From an uncultured Lachnospiraceae bacterium (lineage in GTDB: Bacteria > Bacillota > Clostridia > Lachnospirales > Lachnospiraceae), in the NCBI GenBank assembly GCA_910588405.1, contig CAJUPT010000022.1, positions 1-47,442 of the forward strand: DNA of 47,442 nucleotides, written 5' to 3'. A program made the translations under genes and the position numbers. The notes under the pieces were generated by a model, which saw nothing but the letters and a program-made list of their open reading frames with translations, was not told the origin of the DNA and did no database searches. Positions 32,010-41,702 of the stretch are shown piece by piece (positions within the stretch are counted from its first letter, which is position 1; each line of letters opens with the position of its first letter).

Positions 32010-34024
32010 CAGCAGTCCTCCTCCACATAAGCGGTCAGCACTACATCCTCCTGCATCTGCGTCCCAATATAGAATTTTTCTGTTTCTTCTACCTCGATCC
32101 TTGGAACGCCCTTGATTCCCCGTTTCTTCGCCTCCTGTTCGGCCAGCTCTATGATCTTTTTTCTGCCTGTTGCCAACGCCTTCTCAAACGCTGGTACCGG
32201 ATACCTGCGGCTCGCCCCGGTATAAAATAGTGTATAATAATCCTTTCCCCCGGCTTTATAATGAGGTGTTACTGATACACTGACCGTAAAAGCAATCTTA
32301 CCCACCACGGCGCCCACCGCGTTCGCCACCTCCGCATGGTCAGGAATCACTGCCTTTGCCCCGAAAACCTCCGCCACTTCCGGAAGGAAAATGCCGGTGG
32401 GTGCGCCCACGCCCACAAACACACCGGGCACATGGAAATCCACATCCACAAAGCTCGCATTGCGGCCGAAAACCTTTCCTCCGGTTTTAAACGCAGTCCA
32501 GCGGGCTTCAATAATCTCCTTCATCTGGCTGCCAACCCGCTCCTTTGCAATCCCTGGGTACTGGCGCTCGATCAAGATTCTGGCTAGATTCGTGTATAGC
32601 TTATGCTTTACCTCATCATAAACCATTTCCTCCAACTGCTCCTGCTCCACAAACAGGCATCTGGCCACAAACCGGGCCGCATAGACCGACGCCTCTTTGC
32701 AGTAGCTGGTATAATCTCCCCGGATATGCATAATATCCGTAGGCGTCAATCCGCTGCGCAGCACCACGCCTTCCTTTTCCAGCCGCTTCGTGTTCAGATG
32801 ATAGGGCTGGGTATTCAGAAGCTTTGCAGCCTGCTCCAAGGACAGCGGCCTCTCCTTGAGTGCCTCACACAGCTTTTGCTCATCCCCGTCATAATCCTTT
32901 TTTCCGCTAATATCCTTCTGCAGCACAAAATATTCATGAATCCATCTGGTATGGGTCCGTTCCGAATCTGCCAGTACTCTCAATTCTTCGGTAATCACCG
33001 GATATTCCGCCGCCAGCGTACACAACGGGATCACCCGTTCCTCGTCCAGATACATTTTATCGTCGGCAAATCGAACCGCGCTGTCGCCGCCCAGTCCGAA
33101 GGTATCCACATAAACGCCTTTCACAAAGGTTTCCCACTCTCCTACCCGAACGCCTTCTGTCGCCTGTAAGGGAATGCCTTTCCTGAGAAAAGCGATATCC
33201 GTCGTAGTACCGCCCATATCCACCACAACGGCATTTTCATGCTCCGCCAATTCTCTGGCGCCCATCACTGACGCTACCGGGCCGCAGAGCAGGGTCTCAA
33301 TCGGATGATATCTGGTAAACTCCCGGGACATCAGCGTTCCGTCGCTGCGGACGATCACAATGGGACAATCCATTCCTTTATCTTCCATCGCCTTCCCCAC
33401 AGCCTTTAAAAACTGGCTGATCAACGGTACAAGCTGAGCGTTCAGCAAGGCGCTGGCTCCCCGTTTCAGGAAATTCATGTCATGGAACAGCTCATAGCCG
33501 CACACCATCGGAACATCCAGCTCCCGAAGGATGATCTCCTCCGCCTTTTTCTCCAAAACCGAGCCGGTCTGCTTGGCATAAACCTCCGCTGCCGCCATGG
33601 CATCGCAATCCTCACACCGCTCATGAAGTGTGCGGGCAAATTTCTCCCAGTTTGGCTCTTTGCCTATCGTACCGGTATAAGAGGTCTCCGTCTCATAACA
33701 AATCAGATCTTCTTTACTGTAGGTGCCAAAATCCTTTCCGGCCCGCATCACAAATTCTGCATCTCCGCCAAACAGCACCAGCTTTGCTTTTCCGCCCTTT
33801 CCCTCCACACAGGCATTGGTCGCCAGCGTAGTGGACAGCGCCACAACCTCTGCTTTCCGTAACAACTCCTCCGGCAGCTTATTCAGGGAATTCTCGATTC
33901 CCACTGCCAGGTCCTGCTTCGTCGTCAGAGATTTTGCCGAAGCCAGCACTTTCTTTTCCGCAAAATCATAAACCACCGCATCTGTACAAGTACCTCCAGT
34001 ATCGATACCGATTCCGATTTTCAT
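32009..34024 (-). CDS. HyuA-type hydantoinase/oxoprolinase family protein
   Basis: ATP-dependent amidohydrolase family (5-oxoprolinase, N-methylhydantoinase A, acetone carboxylase subunit). The 671-residue protein opens with the ASKHA phosphate-1 motif GIGIDTGGTCTDAVVYD. A second ATP loop, VVVDMGGTTTDIAFLRKGIP, lies near residue 265, and a C-terminal GVFVGVGAPTGIFLPEVAEV segment near 545. The middle (about 360-470) has a helical insert with an HTH-like EQAAKLLNTQPYHLNTKRLE. The usual HyuB partner is absent. GGAGGAGG precedes the ATG. The substrate is unknown. Confidence 0.85.
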   Translation of the reverse strand: MKIGIGIDTGGTCTDAVVYDFAEKKVLASAKSLTTKQDLAVGIENSLNKLPEELLRKAEVVALSTTLATNACVEGKGGKAKLVLFGGDAEFVMRAGKDFGTYSKEDLICYETETSYTGTIGKEPNWEKFARTLHERCEDCDAMAAAEVYAKQTGSVLEKKAEEIILRELDVPMVCGYELFHDMNFLKRGASALLNAQLVPLISQFLKAVGKAMEDKGMDCPIVIVRSDGTLMSREFTRYHPIETLLCGPVASVMGARELAEHENAVVVDMGGTTTDIAFLRKGIPLQATEGVRVGEWETFVKGVYVDTFGLGGDSAVRFADDKMYLDEERVIPLCTLAAEYPVITEELRVLADSERTHTRWIHEYFVLQKDISGKKDYDGDEQKLCEALKERPLSLEQAAKLLNTQPYHLNTKRLEKEGVVLRSGLTPTDIMHIRGDYTSYCKEASVYAARFVARCLFVEQEQLEEMVYDEVKHKLYTNLARILIERQYPGIAKERVGSQMKEIIEARWTAFKTGGKVFGRNASFVDVDFHVPGVFVGVGAPTGIFLPEVAEVFGAKAVIPDHAEVANAVGAVVGKIAFTVSVSVTPHYKAGGKDYYTLFYTGASRRYPVPAFEKALATGRKKIIELAEQEAKKRGIKGVPRIEVEETEKFYIGTQMQEDVVLTAYVEEDC

Positions 34025-34085
34025 CCGTCGTTATCCTCCTCCAATTACTGCTTTCTTCCGCCAGGTTCTCTGTTTCCATGCCTCG

Positions 34086-34110
34086 CATATATCACGCACG
34101 GCGATATATG
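34086..34110. promoter_or_regulatory. Inverted repeat upstream of the HyuA-type gene
   Basis: CATATATC (34086-34093) and GATATATG (34103-34110) form a perfect 8-bp dyad with a 9-base spacer, 62 bases upstream of the hydantoinase start. It could be an operator; no promoter elements next to it are clear. Confidence 0.3.
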
Positions 34111-34256
34111 AAGCATGCTTACTGTTATGTACACAATTCTGTATAATCCTCTCATCTGTATATGCGCCTTTGCATCATTTTTTATTTACACACATGACTT
34201 TGTATATTTTTCCTATTTGTACGCAAAGATTTACATATTTTTATATCTCTCCGCTT

Positions 34257-35606
34257 TCAGCCTTCCTTCTTCTTTGCATTCCTTTTTTTCATTCGCTGCA
34301 GATACCAGATACACAAAATAACGGAGATCAGCGTCGACCCCGGTACTGCCAGCCCCATCTCAAACAACGTTACGCCCGACATCCTGCTGAACAGAAAGGT
34401 AAGGGGCACCCTTCCTAAGAAGGTTGCGGCCAGACTGTGAGCCATTGTAAAAAAGGTCTGGCCAAAGCCATTAAAATAACCATTCATATTAAAAATAATC
34501 GCAACCAGCACACAGTCTAAGGAATAGGTTTTCAAATACAGCGTCGCCTGACTGACCACCTCCGGATCGCTGGTAAACAGACTCGTCATCGACGTACCGA
34601 ACAGCCAGCTGCACACGACGGCTACGGCTCCGAGGGCAAAAGAAAAGAAAATACCACCCTTCATACATTCTCTGGCCCTGTCAAACTTACCGGCGCCATA
34701 GTTCTGCGCGCACATAGCCGACACGGCCATGGACATGCCGATGGTAGGGATAAACAAAAAGCCTACCAGCTTGCCTACCACGCCTACGGCGGCGGACACC
34801 ACCAGCCCCATACCATTGATGATCATGGTGATCAGCAGAAAAGACATTTCCGTTAAGGAATTCTGTACCACGATCGGCGTTCCGATTTTTATGATATTCC
34901 AGATCTGATCCCAGTGCAGACCGATATCCCTGACGGAAAAGGGGAAGCCAAGGCCCCGTTTTCTCAAATAGATGAGGGAGAATAAAAAACTGATTCCCTG
35001 GGCGAAGGAGGTAGCAAGCGCCGCTCCGCCCGCTCCCATATGGAAGTTCCGCACAAGCACAATATCCAGCACGATATTGAACACACAGGCAATCGCCACA
35101 AACAACAACGGCGTTTTGGAATCTCCCAGCGCCCTTAAGATACCACAGACCACATTATAGCCGCCCACAAAGGAAAGGCCGATGCTGCAGATCAGTATGT
35201 AATCAAGGGCCGGTTCCACTGCCTCTGCAGGCGTATTCATAAATGCTACAATCGGCCTGCGGAAACAAGCTACCAGCACGGACAGCAGCACACTGATAAA
35301 AATAAAAAAGACAATGGCGGCGCCCATCAGCTTAGCCAGACGCTTTTCCTGGCCTGCGCCGAAATACTGTCCCATCAGCACTGTCACCGCAGATGCAAAG
35401 CCTAAAACGACAAAAGACGCCAGATACATAATCTGGCTGCCCATCGATACCGCCGACACATCCGCTGTGGCGGCAAACTGCCCCACCACCATCAGGTCCA
35501 CCGCCCCATACAGCGCCTGCAAAAGCTGGGCCAGCATAAAAGGGACCGCAAATGTCAGCAACGTTTTGTAAACATTTCCCTCTGTCAGGGACATTTTCTC
35601 TTTCAT
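34257..35606 (-). CDS. MATE-family efflux transporter
   Basis: Cation-coupled multidrug or metabolite exporter of the MATE/NorM group. The 449-residue protein has twelve predicted membrane segments in two related halves. The N-terminal half shows FMLAQLLQALYGAVDLMVVG and FAATADVSAVSMGSQIM; the repeat lies near residue 245 with IVVQNSLTEMSFLLITMIIN and GVVGKLVGFLFIPTIGMSMA. The C-terminus is basic (RMKKRNAKKKE). The start follows AAGGATGAAGTGA. It lies 232 bases upstream of the hydantoinase gene on the same strand. Substrate unknown. Confidence 0.93.
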   Translation of the reverse strand: MKEKMSLTEGNVYKTLLTFAVPFMLAQLLQALYGAVDLMVVGQFAATADVSAVSMGSQIMYLASFVVLGFASAVTVLMGQYFGAGQEKRLAKLMGAAIVFFIFISVLLSVLVACFRRPIVAFMNTPAEAVEPALDYILICSIGLSFVGGYNVVCGILRALGDSKTPLLFVAIACVFNIVLDIVLVRNFHMGAGGAALATSFAQGISFLFSLIYLRKRGLGFPFSVRDIGLHWDQIWNIIKIGTPIVVQNSLTEMSFLLITMIINGMGLVVSAAVGVVGKLVGFLFIPTIGMSMAVSAMCAQNYGAGKFDRARECMKGGIFFSFALGAVAVVCSWLFGTSMTSLFTSDPEVVSQATLYLKTYSLDCVLVAIIFNMNGYFNGFGQTFFTMAHSLAATFLGRVPLTFLFSRMSGVTLFEMGLAVPGSTLISVILCIWYLQRMKKRNAKKKEG

Positions 35607-35779
35607 TCACTTCATCCTTCCCTGAATCAAGCTTAATATGAATAGAATCATAGCATATTTTCTATGGCATGACAAGAAAATACGCTATTTCCACATAGAT
35701 TAATATCGCTTCTGTGTATCACGAAGCGTATTACTGGTCACAAAGCAACAGTAACTCCAGTTATGTACCACAAACTGCA

Positions 35780-36445
35780 CTATGAGTTCCTCATGGCTGA
35801 AGACTGTCTGCCATACCTGAGCGAATCCCCGTTCTCCTTCAGCCATTGCTCCTGGCGGCGATAATCTGGCATGATAGCTTCAATCGTCTGATAAAAAGCC
35901 GCAGAATGATTCATATGAATCCGGTGGGCCAGCTCATGAATCACCACATAATCCGTAACCGGCTCCGGCGCCAGTACGATACGCCAGTTAAAGTTCAGGT
36001 TCCCTTTCGCGCTGCAGCTTCCCCACCGGGTTTTCTGATCCTTTACCATAAGCTTTTCATAAGTAACACCCATCCTTTTCGCATAAACGTCCGCTTTTTG
36101 CGTCAGAATTGCCTTTGCCTGACGGCGGTATGCCTGTTCTTCGGCCTCCGTGATCTCAGGGCAGGCCGCCTGCGCTTCCTTACGTTTTTTCTGATGCTGA
36201 TTCACCTTTTCCACTGCCTGGAACAGCCATGGTCGCTTCCGTTCCAGAAATTCCAGCGCCATCTTTTCAGGATATTGATAAGGAATACGCAGCCTGACCA
36301 CACCGTCCCGGCTCACCTCAAGGGCCACGGTTTTGCGTCCGCTTCGCACAAGCTCACAGGAAATCTGTGTTCCTTCTCCTGCTCCCTCTATCATAATGCT
36401 CTTCCCACCCTTTTGTTTTCCGCGGCTCATTTTTTCCCTTAGCAT
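35780..36445 (-). CDS. M48-type/YgjP-like metallopeptidase
   Basis: Zinc metallopeptidase of the YgjP/DUF45 (SprT-like) group. The 221-residue protein has the zinc motif VVIHELAHRIHMNHSAAFY (HExxH near residue 165, third ligand His in the following NHSAAF), preceded by the family motif KTRWGSCSAKGNLNFNWRIV. The N-terminal third carries RLRIPYQYPEKMALEFLERK. Several ATGs are possible (codons 1, 6 and 18); the third has GGAAG and starts MIEGAGEG, so the protein could be 204 residues. It is divergent from the nitrilase gene, and the 300 bases between hold no other gene. Confidence 0.88.
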   Translation of the reverse strand: MLREKMSRGKQKGGKSIMIEGAGEGTQISCELVRSGRKTVALEVSRDGVVRLRIPYQYPEKMALEFLERKRPWLFQAVEKVNQHQKKRKEAQAACPEITEAEEQAYRRQAKAILTQKADVYAKRMGVTYEKLMVKDQKTRWGSCSAKGNLNFNWRIVLAPEPVTDYVVIHELAHRIHMNHSAAFYQTIEAIMPDYRRQEQWLKENGDSLRYGRQSSAMRNS

Positions 36446-36746
36446 TATCTGACTGTCCTTTCTGCCATTATCTATACTCCGCGTTCTTTCGACCTGTTAT
36501 GACAAATCATATTCAGTATAGTATATCCGCCGGGAAAATGCAATTTCCACCAATCCTTCCGCTTCCTTTTTTCTGCTATTATCTCAATATAATCTTGTCT
36601 GCTTTCTCAGCTTCTGTTATGATTATACGAAAGAATATACTTATTATGAAATAATTGGTAAAACGCAGCGCACTGAAAACATACTTTAAGCAGCCATGTA
36701 TTTTGTCGGAACCGGCTCACAGGTATAACACCAGGAGGAAATAGTT
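36446..36746. other. Intergenic region between the M48 peptidase and amidase genes
   Basis: About 300 AT-rich bases that must hold two divergent promoters. I find no gene, no strong hairpin and no convincing -35/-10 pair at consensus spacing. Confidence 0.5.
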
Positions 36747-37613
36747 ATGAGCGAATCAACCAACCGCCTCCGGCTGGCCATGATCCAGATGGAGGTTACT
36801 GAGAATAAAAGAAAAAATATAAGCACAGCGCAGGAGATGCTGCGCCAGGCCACCGAAAAGGGCGCGCAGATGGCCGTGCTGCCGGAAATGTTCTGCTGCC
36901 CTTACAACACAAAATCATTTCCGGTCTATGGGGAACCGGAGGGCGGCCCCTGCTGGCAGGCCATGTCGGAAGCTGCCAGGGAAAACAAGCTTTACCTGGT
37001 GGCCGGAAGCATGCCGGAATTTGAAGAGGGCCGCTGCTATAACACTTCCTACATTTTCGGCCCGGACGGACAGCAGATCGGCAAACACCGGAAGATGCAC
37101 CTGTTCGATATCGATATAGAGGGCGGCCAGCATTTCCAGGAATCCGACACCCTGTCCGCCGGGGATCAGGCCACGGTATTTGACACCGCATTCGGCAAAA
37201 TCGGCGTGGCTATCTGCTATGACTTCCGCTTTCCGGAGCTGGCCCGGCTGATGGTTCTCGACGGAGCGCGGATTCTGATTGTTCCCGCAGCCTTTAATAT
37301 GACCACAGGCCCCCGCCACTGGCAGCTGATGTTCCGCAGCCGAGCGGTGGATAACCAGGCTTTTACCATCGGCGTCGCACCTGCCCGCAATCCAAGGGCC
37401 TCTTACGTTTCCTATGCCCACTCCATCGCCGTTTCTCCCTGGGGCCATGTGATCAAACAGATGGGCATCGATCCGGGCATCGAAATCGTTGAGCTGGATT
37501 TAAGGGAAGTCATAGAGATCCGGGCCCAGCTGCCCCTTCTGAAACACCGGCGGACAGACCTGTACCATCTGAAATGCAAGGCAAATGTCAGGGGCAAAAC
37601 GAAAAAAGAATAG
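36747..37613 (+). CDS. Nitrilase-superfamily amidase (Nit2/omega-amidase-like)
   Basis: Carbon-nitrogen hydrolase. The 288-residue protein has the Glu-Lys-Cys triad: Glu in AVLPEMFCCPYN (near residue 47), Lys in HRKMHLFDIDIEGG (near 115) and Cys in GVAICYDFRFPEL (near 156). The KMHLFDIDI signature is that of NIT2-like omega-amidases, which release ammonia from 2-oxoglutaramate or similar omega-amides. AGGAGG precedes the ATG. It heads a rightward run with the SDR (130-base gap) and the GpsA-like gene, but membership of one transcript is uncertain because of the gap. Confidence 0.88.
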   Translation: MSESTNRLRLAMIQMEVTENKRKNISTAQEMLRQATEKGAQMAVLPEMFCCPYNTKSFPVYGEPEGGPCWQAMSEAARENKLYLVAGSMPEFEEGRCYNTSYIFGPDGQQIGKHRKMHLFDIDIEGGQHFQESDTLSAGDQATVFDTAFGKIGVAICYDFRFPELARLMVLDGARILIVPAAFNMTTGPRHWQLMFRSRAVDNQAFTIGVAPARNPRASYVSYAHSIAVSPWGHVIKQMGIDPGIEIVELDLREVIEIRAQLPLLKHRRTDLYHLKCKANVRGKTKKE

Positions 37614-37743
37614 GCTTTACACCACCTTTTCTTTTTAGTATACTTACTGCGTAACATAAGCCTGCATTCTGAGAGATTATATACAATTAATCTGACAGAA
37701 CTCGACATAATCAAAGAATGACCCGAAACTGAAAGGAGATACT

Positions 37744-38544
37744 ATGGGATATTTTACAGGAAAAACCGTAATTATTACAGGCGGCGGACGGTCTGTCTTA
37801 AGTGACGGCAGATGCGGCTCCATCGGCTACGGCATTGCCACCGCTTACGCGAAGGAAGGAGCCAATCTGGTGATCACCGGCCGTAATGTAAAAAAGCTGG
37901 AGGACGCCAAGGAAGAGCTGGAACGCCTTTACGGCATCAAAGTGCTGCCGGTTCAGGCAGACGTCAGCGCAGGCTCGGACAATGAAGCCGTGGTGCAGAA
38001 CGTGGTAAAGCAGACCATCGACGCATTCGGAAGAATCGACGTGCTGATCAACAATGCCCAGGCTTCCGCTTCCGGCGTGACCTTAACCGACCACACCACC
38101 GAGCAGTTTGATCTGGCACTCTATTCCGGTTTATACGCCGCGTTCTATTATATGAAGGCCTGCCATCCTTATTTAAAGGAAGCAAAAGGCTCCGTGATCA
38201 ACTTTGCCTCCGGCGCGGGCCTGTTCGGCAACTTCGGCCAGTGCGCTTATGCCGCCGCCAAGGAGGGCATCCGGGGACTGACCCGTGTGGCCGCCACCGA
38301 GTGGGGCCCGGACGGCATCAACGTAAACATCGTCTGCCCGCTGGCCTGGACCGCGCAGCTAGAGAACTTTGAAAAGGCTTATCCCGAAGCCTTCAAGCAG
38401 AACGTAAAAATGCCCCCCGCAGGGCATTACGGCGACGCCGAACTGGAGATCGGCCGGGTATGCGTACAGCTGGCCTCCCCTGACTTTAAGTATATGAGCG
38501 GCGAGACCATTACGCTGGAAGGCGGCATGGGGCTGAGGCCATAA
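37744..38544 (+). CDS. Short-chain dehydrogenase/reductase with enlarged cofactor loop
   Basis: NAD(P)-dependent oxidoreductase. The 266-residue protein has the SDR catalytic set: Asn in LINNAQAS (near residue 102), Ser in VINFASGAG (near 155) and Tyr-x-x-x-Lys in CAYAAAKEGIRG (near 168). The glycine-rich cofactor motif is unusual: ITGGGRSVLSDGRCGSIGYG has about ten extra residues between the glycines, resembling the longer loop of FabI-like reductases. AAAGGAG is 5 bases from the ATG. The gene is followed 14 bases later by the GpsA-like gene, so the two are co-transcribed. Substrate unknown. Confidence 0.88.
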   Translation: MGYFTGKTVIITGGGRSVLSDGRCGSIGYGIATAYAKEGANLVITGRNVKKLEDAKEELERLYGIKVLPVQADVSAGSDNEAVVQNVVKQTIDAFGRIDVLINNAQASASGVTLTDHTTEQFDLALYSGLYAAFYYMKACHPYLKEAKGSVINFASGAGLFGNFGQCAYAAAKEGIRGLTRVAATEWGPDGINVNIVCPLAWTAQLENFEKAYPEAFKQNVKMPPAGHYGDAELEIGRVCVQLASPDFKYMSGETITLEGGMGLRP

Positions 38545-38558
38545 AAGAGACTGGTTAT

Positions 38559-39542
38559 ATGAATGCTAAAAAAATATTTGTAATCGGCTGCGGGCGATGG
38601 GGAACCTTTATCGCCTGGTATCTGGACAAGATCGGCCACGAAGTATCCCTGTACGGCAGGGAGCAGTCTGCCAATATGAAGCAGCTGCGGGAAACGAAAA
38701 AAAACCAGTATTTATCCCTGAGCAAAACCGTGCGCCTCACAACCTCCTATGAGGAAATCGGCTTGGCCGACTATATCGTCATATCCGTAGGCTCGCAGCA
38801 GCTGCAGAGTGTGGTTTCCGATATCGCCGCCAGGGCAGTCCAGGGGAAAACCGTTATATTATGTATGAAAGGCATCGAAATCGAAACCGGGCGCAGGCTG
38901 TCCCAGATCGCTTCGGACACGCTTGATGAAAGCAACCGGATCGCCGTATGGTTAGGCCCCGGCCATGTCCAGGAGTTCATAAAAGGCGTTCCGAACTGTA
39001 TGGTGATCGACAGTGCCGACGAAGCGGTTAAGGATGACCTGATCCGTAGCTTTACAAGCGACCTGATCCGCTTCTACTATGGCACGGATTTAATCGGAAA
39101 TGAGATCGGCGCCGCCGCCAAAAATGTGGTGGGCCTTGCGGCAGGCATGCTGGACGGCCTGGAGCTTTCCTCCTTAAAAGGCGCTTTGATGTCCCGGGGA
39201 ACCAATGAGATCGGCAGGCTGATCGCCGCCATGGGCGGAAACTGGGATACCGTTTACGGCCTGTGCCACTTAGGCGACTATGAAGCCACCCTGTTCTCCG
39301 AACACAGCCACAACCGCGCCTTCGGCCAAAGCTTCGTTAAGGGCGTCAAATTTGACAAGCTGGCGGAAGGCTGCCATACGGTAAAGGCTATCTGCCGGCT
39401 GGGCAAAAAATATGGCGTAGAGCTGCCCATCTGCGAAGCGGTTTACCAGATTATGTATGAAGGACAGGACGCCAGAAGCATCCTGAAAAATCTTTTTGAC
39501 AGAAGCCTGAAAAATGAGTTTGTGATAAGGCCCGCAAAATAA
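38559..39542 (+). CDS. GpsA-like NAD(P)-dependent dehydrogenase
   Basis: Belongs to the glycerol-3-phosphate dehydrogenase family. The 327-residue protein has the Rossmann motif FVIGCGRWGTFIAWYL at the N-terminus, the catalytic-helix segment EIGAAAKNVVGLAAGMLDGL (near residue 185, with the conserved Lys) and SRGTNEIGRLIAAMGGNWDT. The usual GLGDL substrate segment is changed (CHLGDYEATLFSEHSHNRAF), so it may act on a related phosphate or hydroxy acid rather than being the housekeeping enzyme, which is normally encoded elsewhere. The gene is in an operon with the SDR. Confidence 0.82.
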   Translation: MNAKKIFVIGCGRWGTFIAWYLDKIGHEVSLYGREQSANMKQLRETKKNQYLSLSKTVRLTTSYEEIGLADYIVISVGSQQLQSVVSDIAARAVQGKTVILCMKGIEIETGRRLSQIASDTLDESNRIAVWLGPGHVQEFIKGVPNCMVIDSADEAVKDDLIRSFTSDLIRFYYGTDLIGNEIGAAAKNVVGLAAGMLDGLELSSLKGALMSRGTNEIGRLIAAMGGNWDTVYGLCHLGDYEATLFSEHSHNRAFGQSFVKGVKFDKLAEGCHTVKAICRLGKKYGVELPICEAVYQIMYEGQDARSILKNLFDRSLKNEFVIRPAK

Positions 39543-39556
39543 AGACCTTAGCTCTG

Positions 39557-40207
39557 TTATACCAGAAACCGAATCTGACTCATGTCCATCTGTGTCAGCA
39601 GCATTTCCACTTTGTCCACATTTTCTGCGATAATCTCTTCGCTGATACCGGCCAGCCTGAGGGCGATCGTTCCGCTGAAATAGTGGAGCGGCCGGTTCGT
39701 GGGCAAATCATACTCTCTCAGATAAACCCTTATCAGCTCCCGGTAAGCGCCGTACTGCGCCACAATATACTGCTGCCACACTTCCTCAGGCAGATCAATC
39801 CCAAACTCTTTGATGCATTCCAGCAGATAAGTGTCCACGATCTCCGTGATTATGGGCGACAGCAGCCTGTTGTCCACCATATGCTGATAAATCGCATGGT
39901 TGCGTTCGTCGCTGTAAATCCCCTGGTACTGGAGCTGCTGCAGCAGCAGATGCCGCTGCAGCACATTGTCCAGTTTATCGCCCACCTGCCGGTCGATCGC
40001 GCTGAGGATACCCAGTATGTATTCCTCATGAATCTGTGTCAGAAGCTGATTCTTCTTATAATAATAGGCCACCAGGCTGTGAGGCATATTTACCATCTCC
40101 GCAATCATGGCTATGGTAGTGCCTTTGTAGCCATTCTCATAGAAACATTGCTTTGCCGCCCGTATAATCTTTTCTTTTCGTTCAAGCCCTGACTTATAAT
40201 GATTCAA
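39557..40207 (-). CDS. TetR/AcrR-family regulator, TTG start
   Basis: One-component repressor. The 216-residue protein has the N-terminal TetR helix-turn-helix (KIIRAAKQCFYENGYKGTTI, then AMIAEMVNMPHSLVAYYYKKNQLL, residues about 12-56) and a helical ligand domain. I start at TTG (reads as MNHYKSGLERKEK) because GGAGGTG is 7 bases upstream and the TetR domain begins there; the frame continues 20 codons further without a site. It lies 60 bases after the symporter gene as the last member of a URO-D2-symporter-TetR run, and it is convergent with the GpsA-like gene. Confidence 0.88.
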   Translation of the reverse strand: MNHYKSGLERKEKIIRAAKQCFYENGYKGTTIAMIAEMVNMPHSLVAYYYKKNQLLTQIHEEYILGILSAIDRQVGDKLDNVLQRHLLLQQLQYQGIYSDERNHAIYQHMVDNRLLSPIITEIVDTYLLECIKEFGIDLPEEVWQQYIVAQYGAYRELIRVYLREYDLPTNRPLHYFSGTIALRLAGISEEIIAENVDKVEMLLTQMDMSQIRFLV

Positions 40208-40267
40208 GCGGACGCACCTCCGGTATTTTGATGGTATAAGTCTACTATAAATCCCGTCAGATGACAA

Positions 40268-41665
40268 TCAATTTTCATGTTTCTCAGCCAATATCCTTCT
40301 GATTTTCTCCATCCTTTTGTCACTCAGATTATACAGAAGGAGCAGCAAGACAGAAGCGGCGCACAAAGCGATCGGCAGCGCCAGGCAGATAAAGTTGATA
40401 CCGCTGATCACCCGGGGGGTAGGTTCCATGCCGGCCTGATAACCAATAAAGGCCAAGCCAAAGCCCGCGATACCCGTACTGCAGATAGCTGCAATCTTGA
40501 TGGACATCTGATACATGGAAAAATAAATGGCTCTTGCGTTAACGCCGTATTTCACTTCACCGTAATCAACTACGTCCGTATACATGGCCGTGGAAAGCGT
40601 ATTGCTGAAAGAATAGCCCACATAGCCGATCACCAGAACGCTGACCATCGCAAACGTATTGTCCTTCAAAACGGTAGCTCCCGCAAAACCGGCTCCCAGC
40701 ATCACAAGCCCGACGATATACGCCGCCTTCTTAGACAGAAACCTGGAGATCACAGGAACAAGGGCGGCGCCCACCAAAGAAGCCACGGCTGTGCTGCCGA
40801 AAAACATGGGAGCCGCTTTCAGGTCTTTTGCCACATAAATAAAGAAATAAGGGAAGATGCTCAGCGTAACCAGATTTGTTAAAATACGCAGAATATCAGC
40901 GCAGAACAGGCAGAGCAGCGGCCGGTTTGTCAGGATCAGGCCCATAACATTTTTTCCCGAAACGCCGTTGTCCTTCGCTTTTGCCCCGCTGCCGGCCGCT
41001 GTCCCGTTACTGTCGCGGCTGCCCACGGCTTTATACAGATTTATATAGCCCAGCACCAGAATCATGCTGGTGACCAAAGCCGTGATAAAATAGCCTTTTA
41101 CGTTCTGGCTGCCGCCATTAAAGCTGAAAAGGGCAATCATCGGCAGCAGCAGATAGCCGGACAGAACACGGCCGACACCGCTGCCCAGCCCGCGGAAGCT
41201 GGCCAGGGCCACACGCTCCTTCGGGTCAGAAGTCAAAAGGGAATTTAAGGATGTAAATCCGGTATATGCCAGATTCGTAGATGCGCAGAACAGCGCGTAA
41301 ATCAGGCAGCAGGCCACGGCCTTCGGCAAAACGGCGCCCGAAGAGCCATTCCAGTTTATAAAAATTAATACGTTAAAAATCATCGTCAGCACTGCGCCGA
41401 TTACCAACCAGGGACGGTATTTGCCCTGTTTCAGATTAGCCCCCTGAATAATTCCGCCGGTAACCGGTACGCTGGCAGCATCCAGAATACGGCCGAAAAA
41501 CAGAATAGACGCCGTAGTTGTGGTGGAAAATAACGCAAAATCTGTCAGGAATATCTGGGCATAGGTATTGGTCAGCGTTACCATCAGAATAAAAGTCACA
41601 TCCGCCAGGGCATAGGAATTTTTCAAATAGAGCGAAAGCTTTCCGGTTTTTGTTTGTTCTGTCAT
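40268..41665 (-). CDS. GPH-family (MelB-like) sodium symporter
   Basis: Secondary importer of the glycoside-pentoside-hexuronide:cation symporter group (MFS_2). The 465-residue protein has twelve predicted membrane segments and the family signatures: YALADVTFILMVTLTNTYAQ at the start, FFGRILDAASVPVTGGIIQ (near residue 53, with the Asp of MelB-type cation sites) and GKYRPWLVIGAVLTMI (near 78). VVDYGEVKYGVNARAIYF near 365 is the usual GPH motif after segment 9. GPH members import sugars, glycosides and glucuronides. An AGGAGG site precedes the ATG, and the stop of the upstream URO-D gene is 37 bases away. Confidence 0.9.
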   Translation of the reverse strand: MTEQTKTGKLSLYLKNSYALADVTFILMVTLTNTYAQIFLTDFALFSTTTTASILFFGRILDAASVPVTGGIIQGANLKQGKYRPWLVIGAVLTMIFNVLIFINWNGSSGAVLPKAVACCLIYALFCASTNLAYTGFTSLNSLLTSDPKERVALASFRGLGSGVGRVLSGYLLLPMIALFSFNGGSQNVKGYFITALVTSMILVLGYINLYKAVGSRDSNGTAAGSGAKAKDNGVSGKNVMGLILTNRPLLCLFCADILRILTNLVTLSIFPYFFIYVAKDLKAAPMFFGSTAVASLVGAALVPVISRFLSKKAAYIVGLVMLGAGFAGATVLKDNTFAMVSVLVIGYVGYSFSNTLSTAMYTDVVDYGEVKYGVNARAIYFSMYQMSIKIAAICSTGIAGFGLAFIGYQAGMEPTPRVISGINFICLALPIALCAASVLLLLLYNLSDKRMEKIRRILAEKHEN

Positions 41666-41702
41666 ATAGATAATACCTCCTGGTTTGGGGATAATAACAC
41701 AA

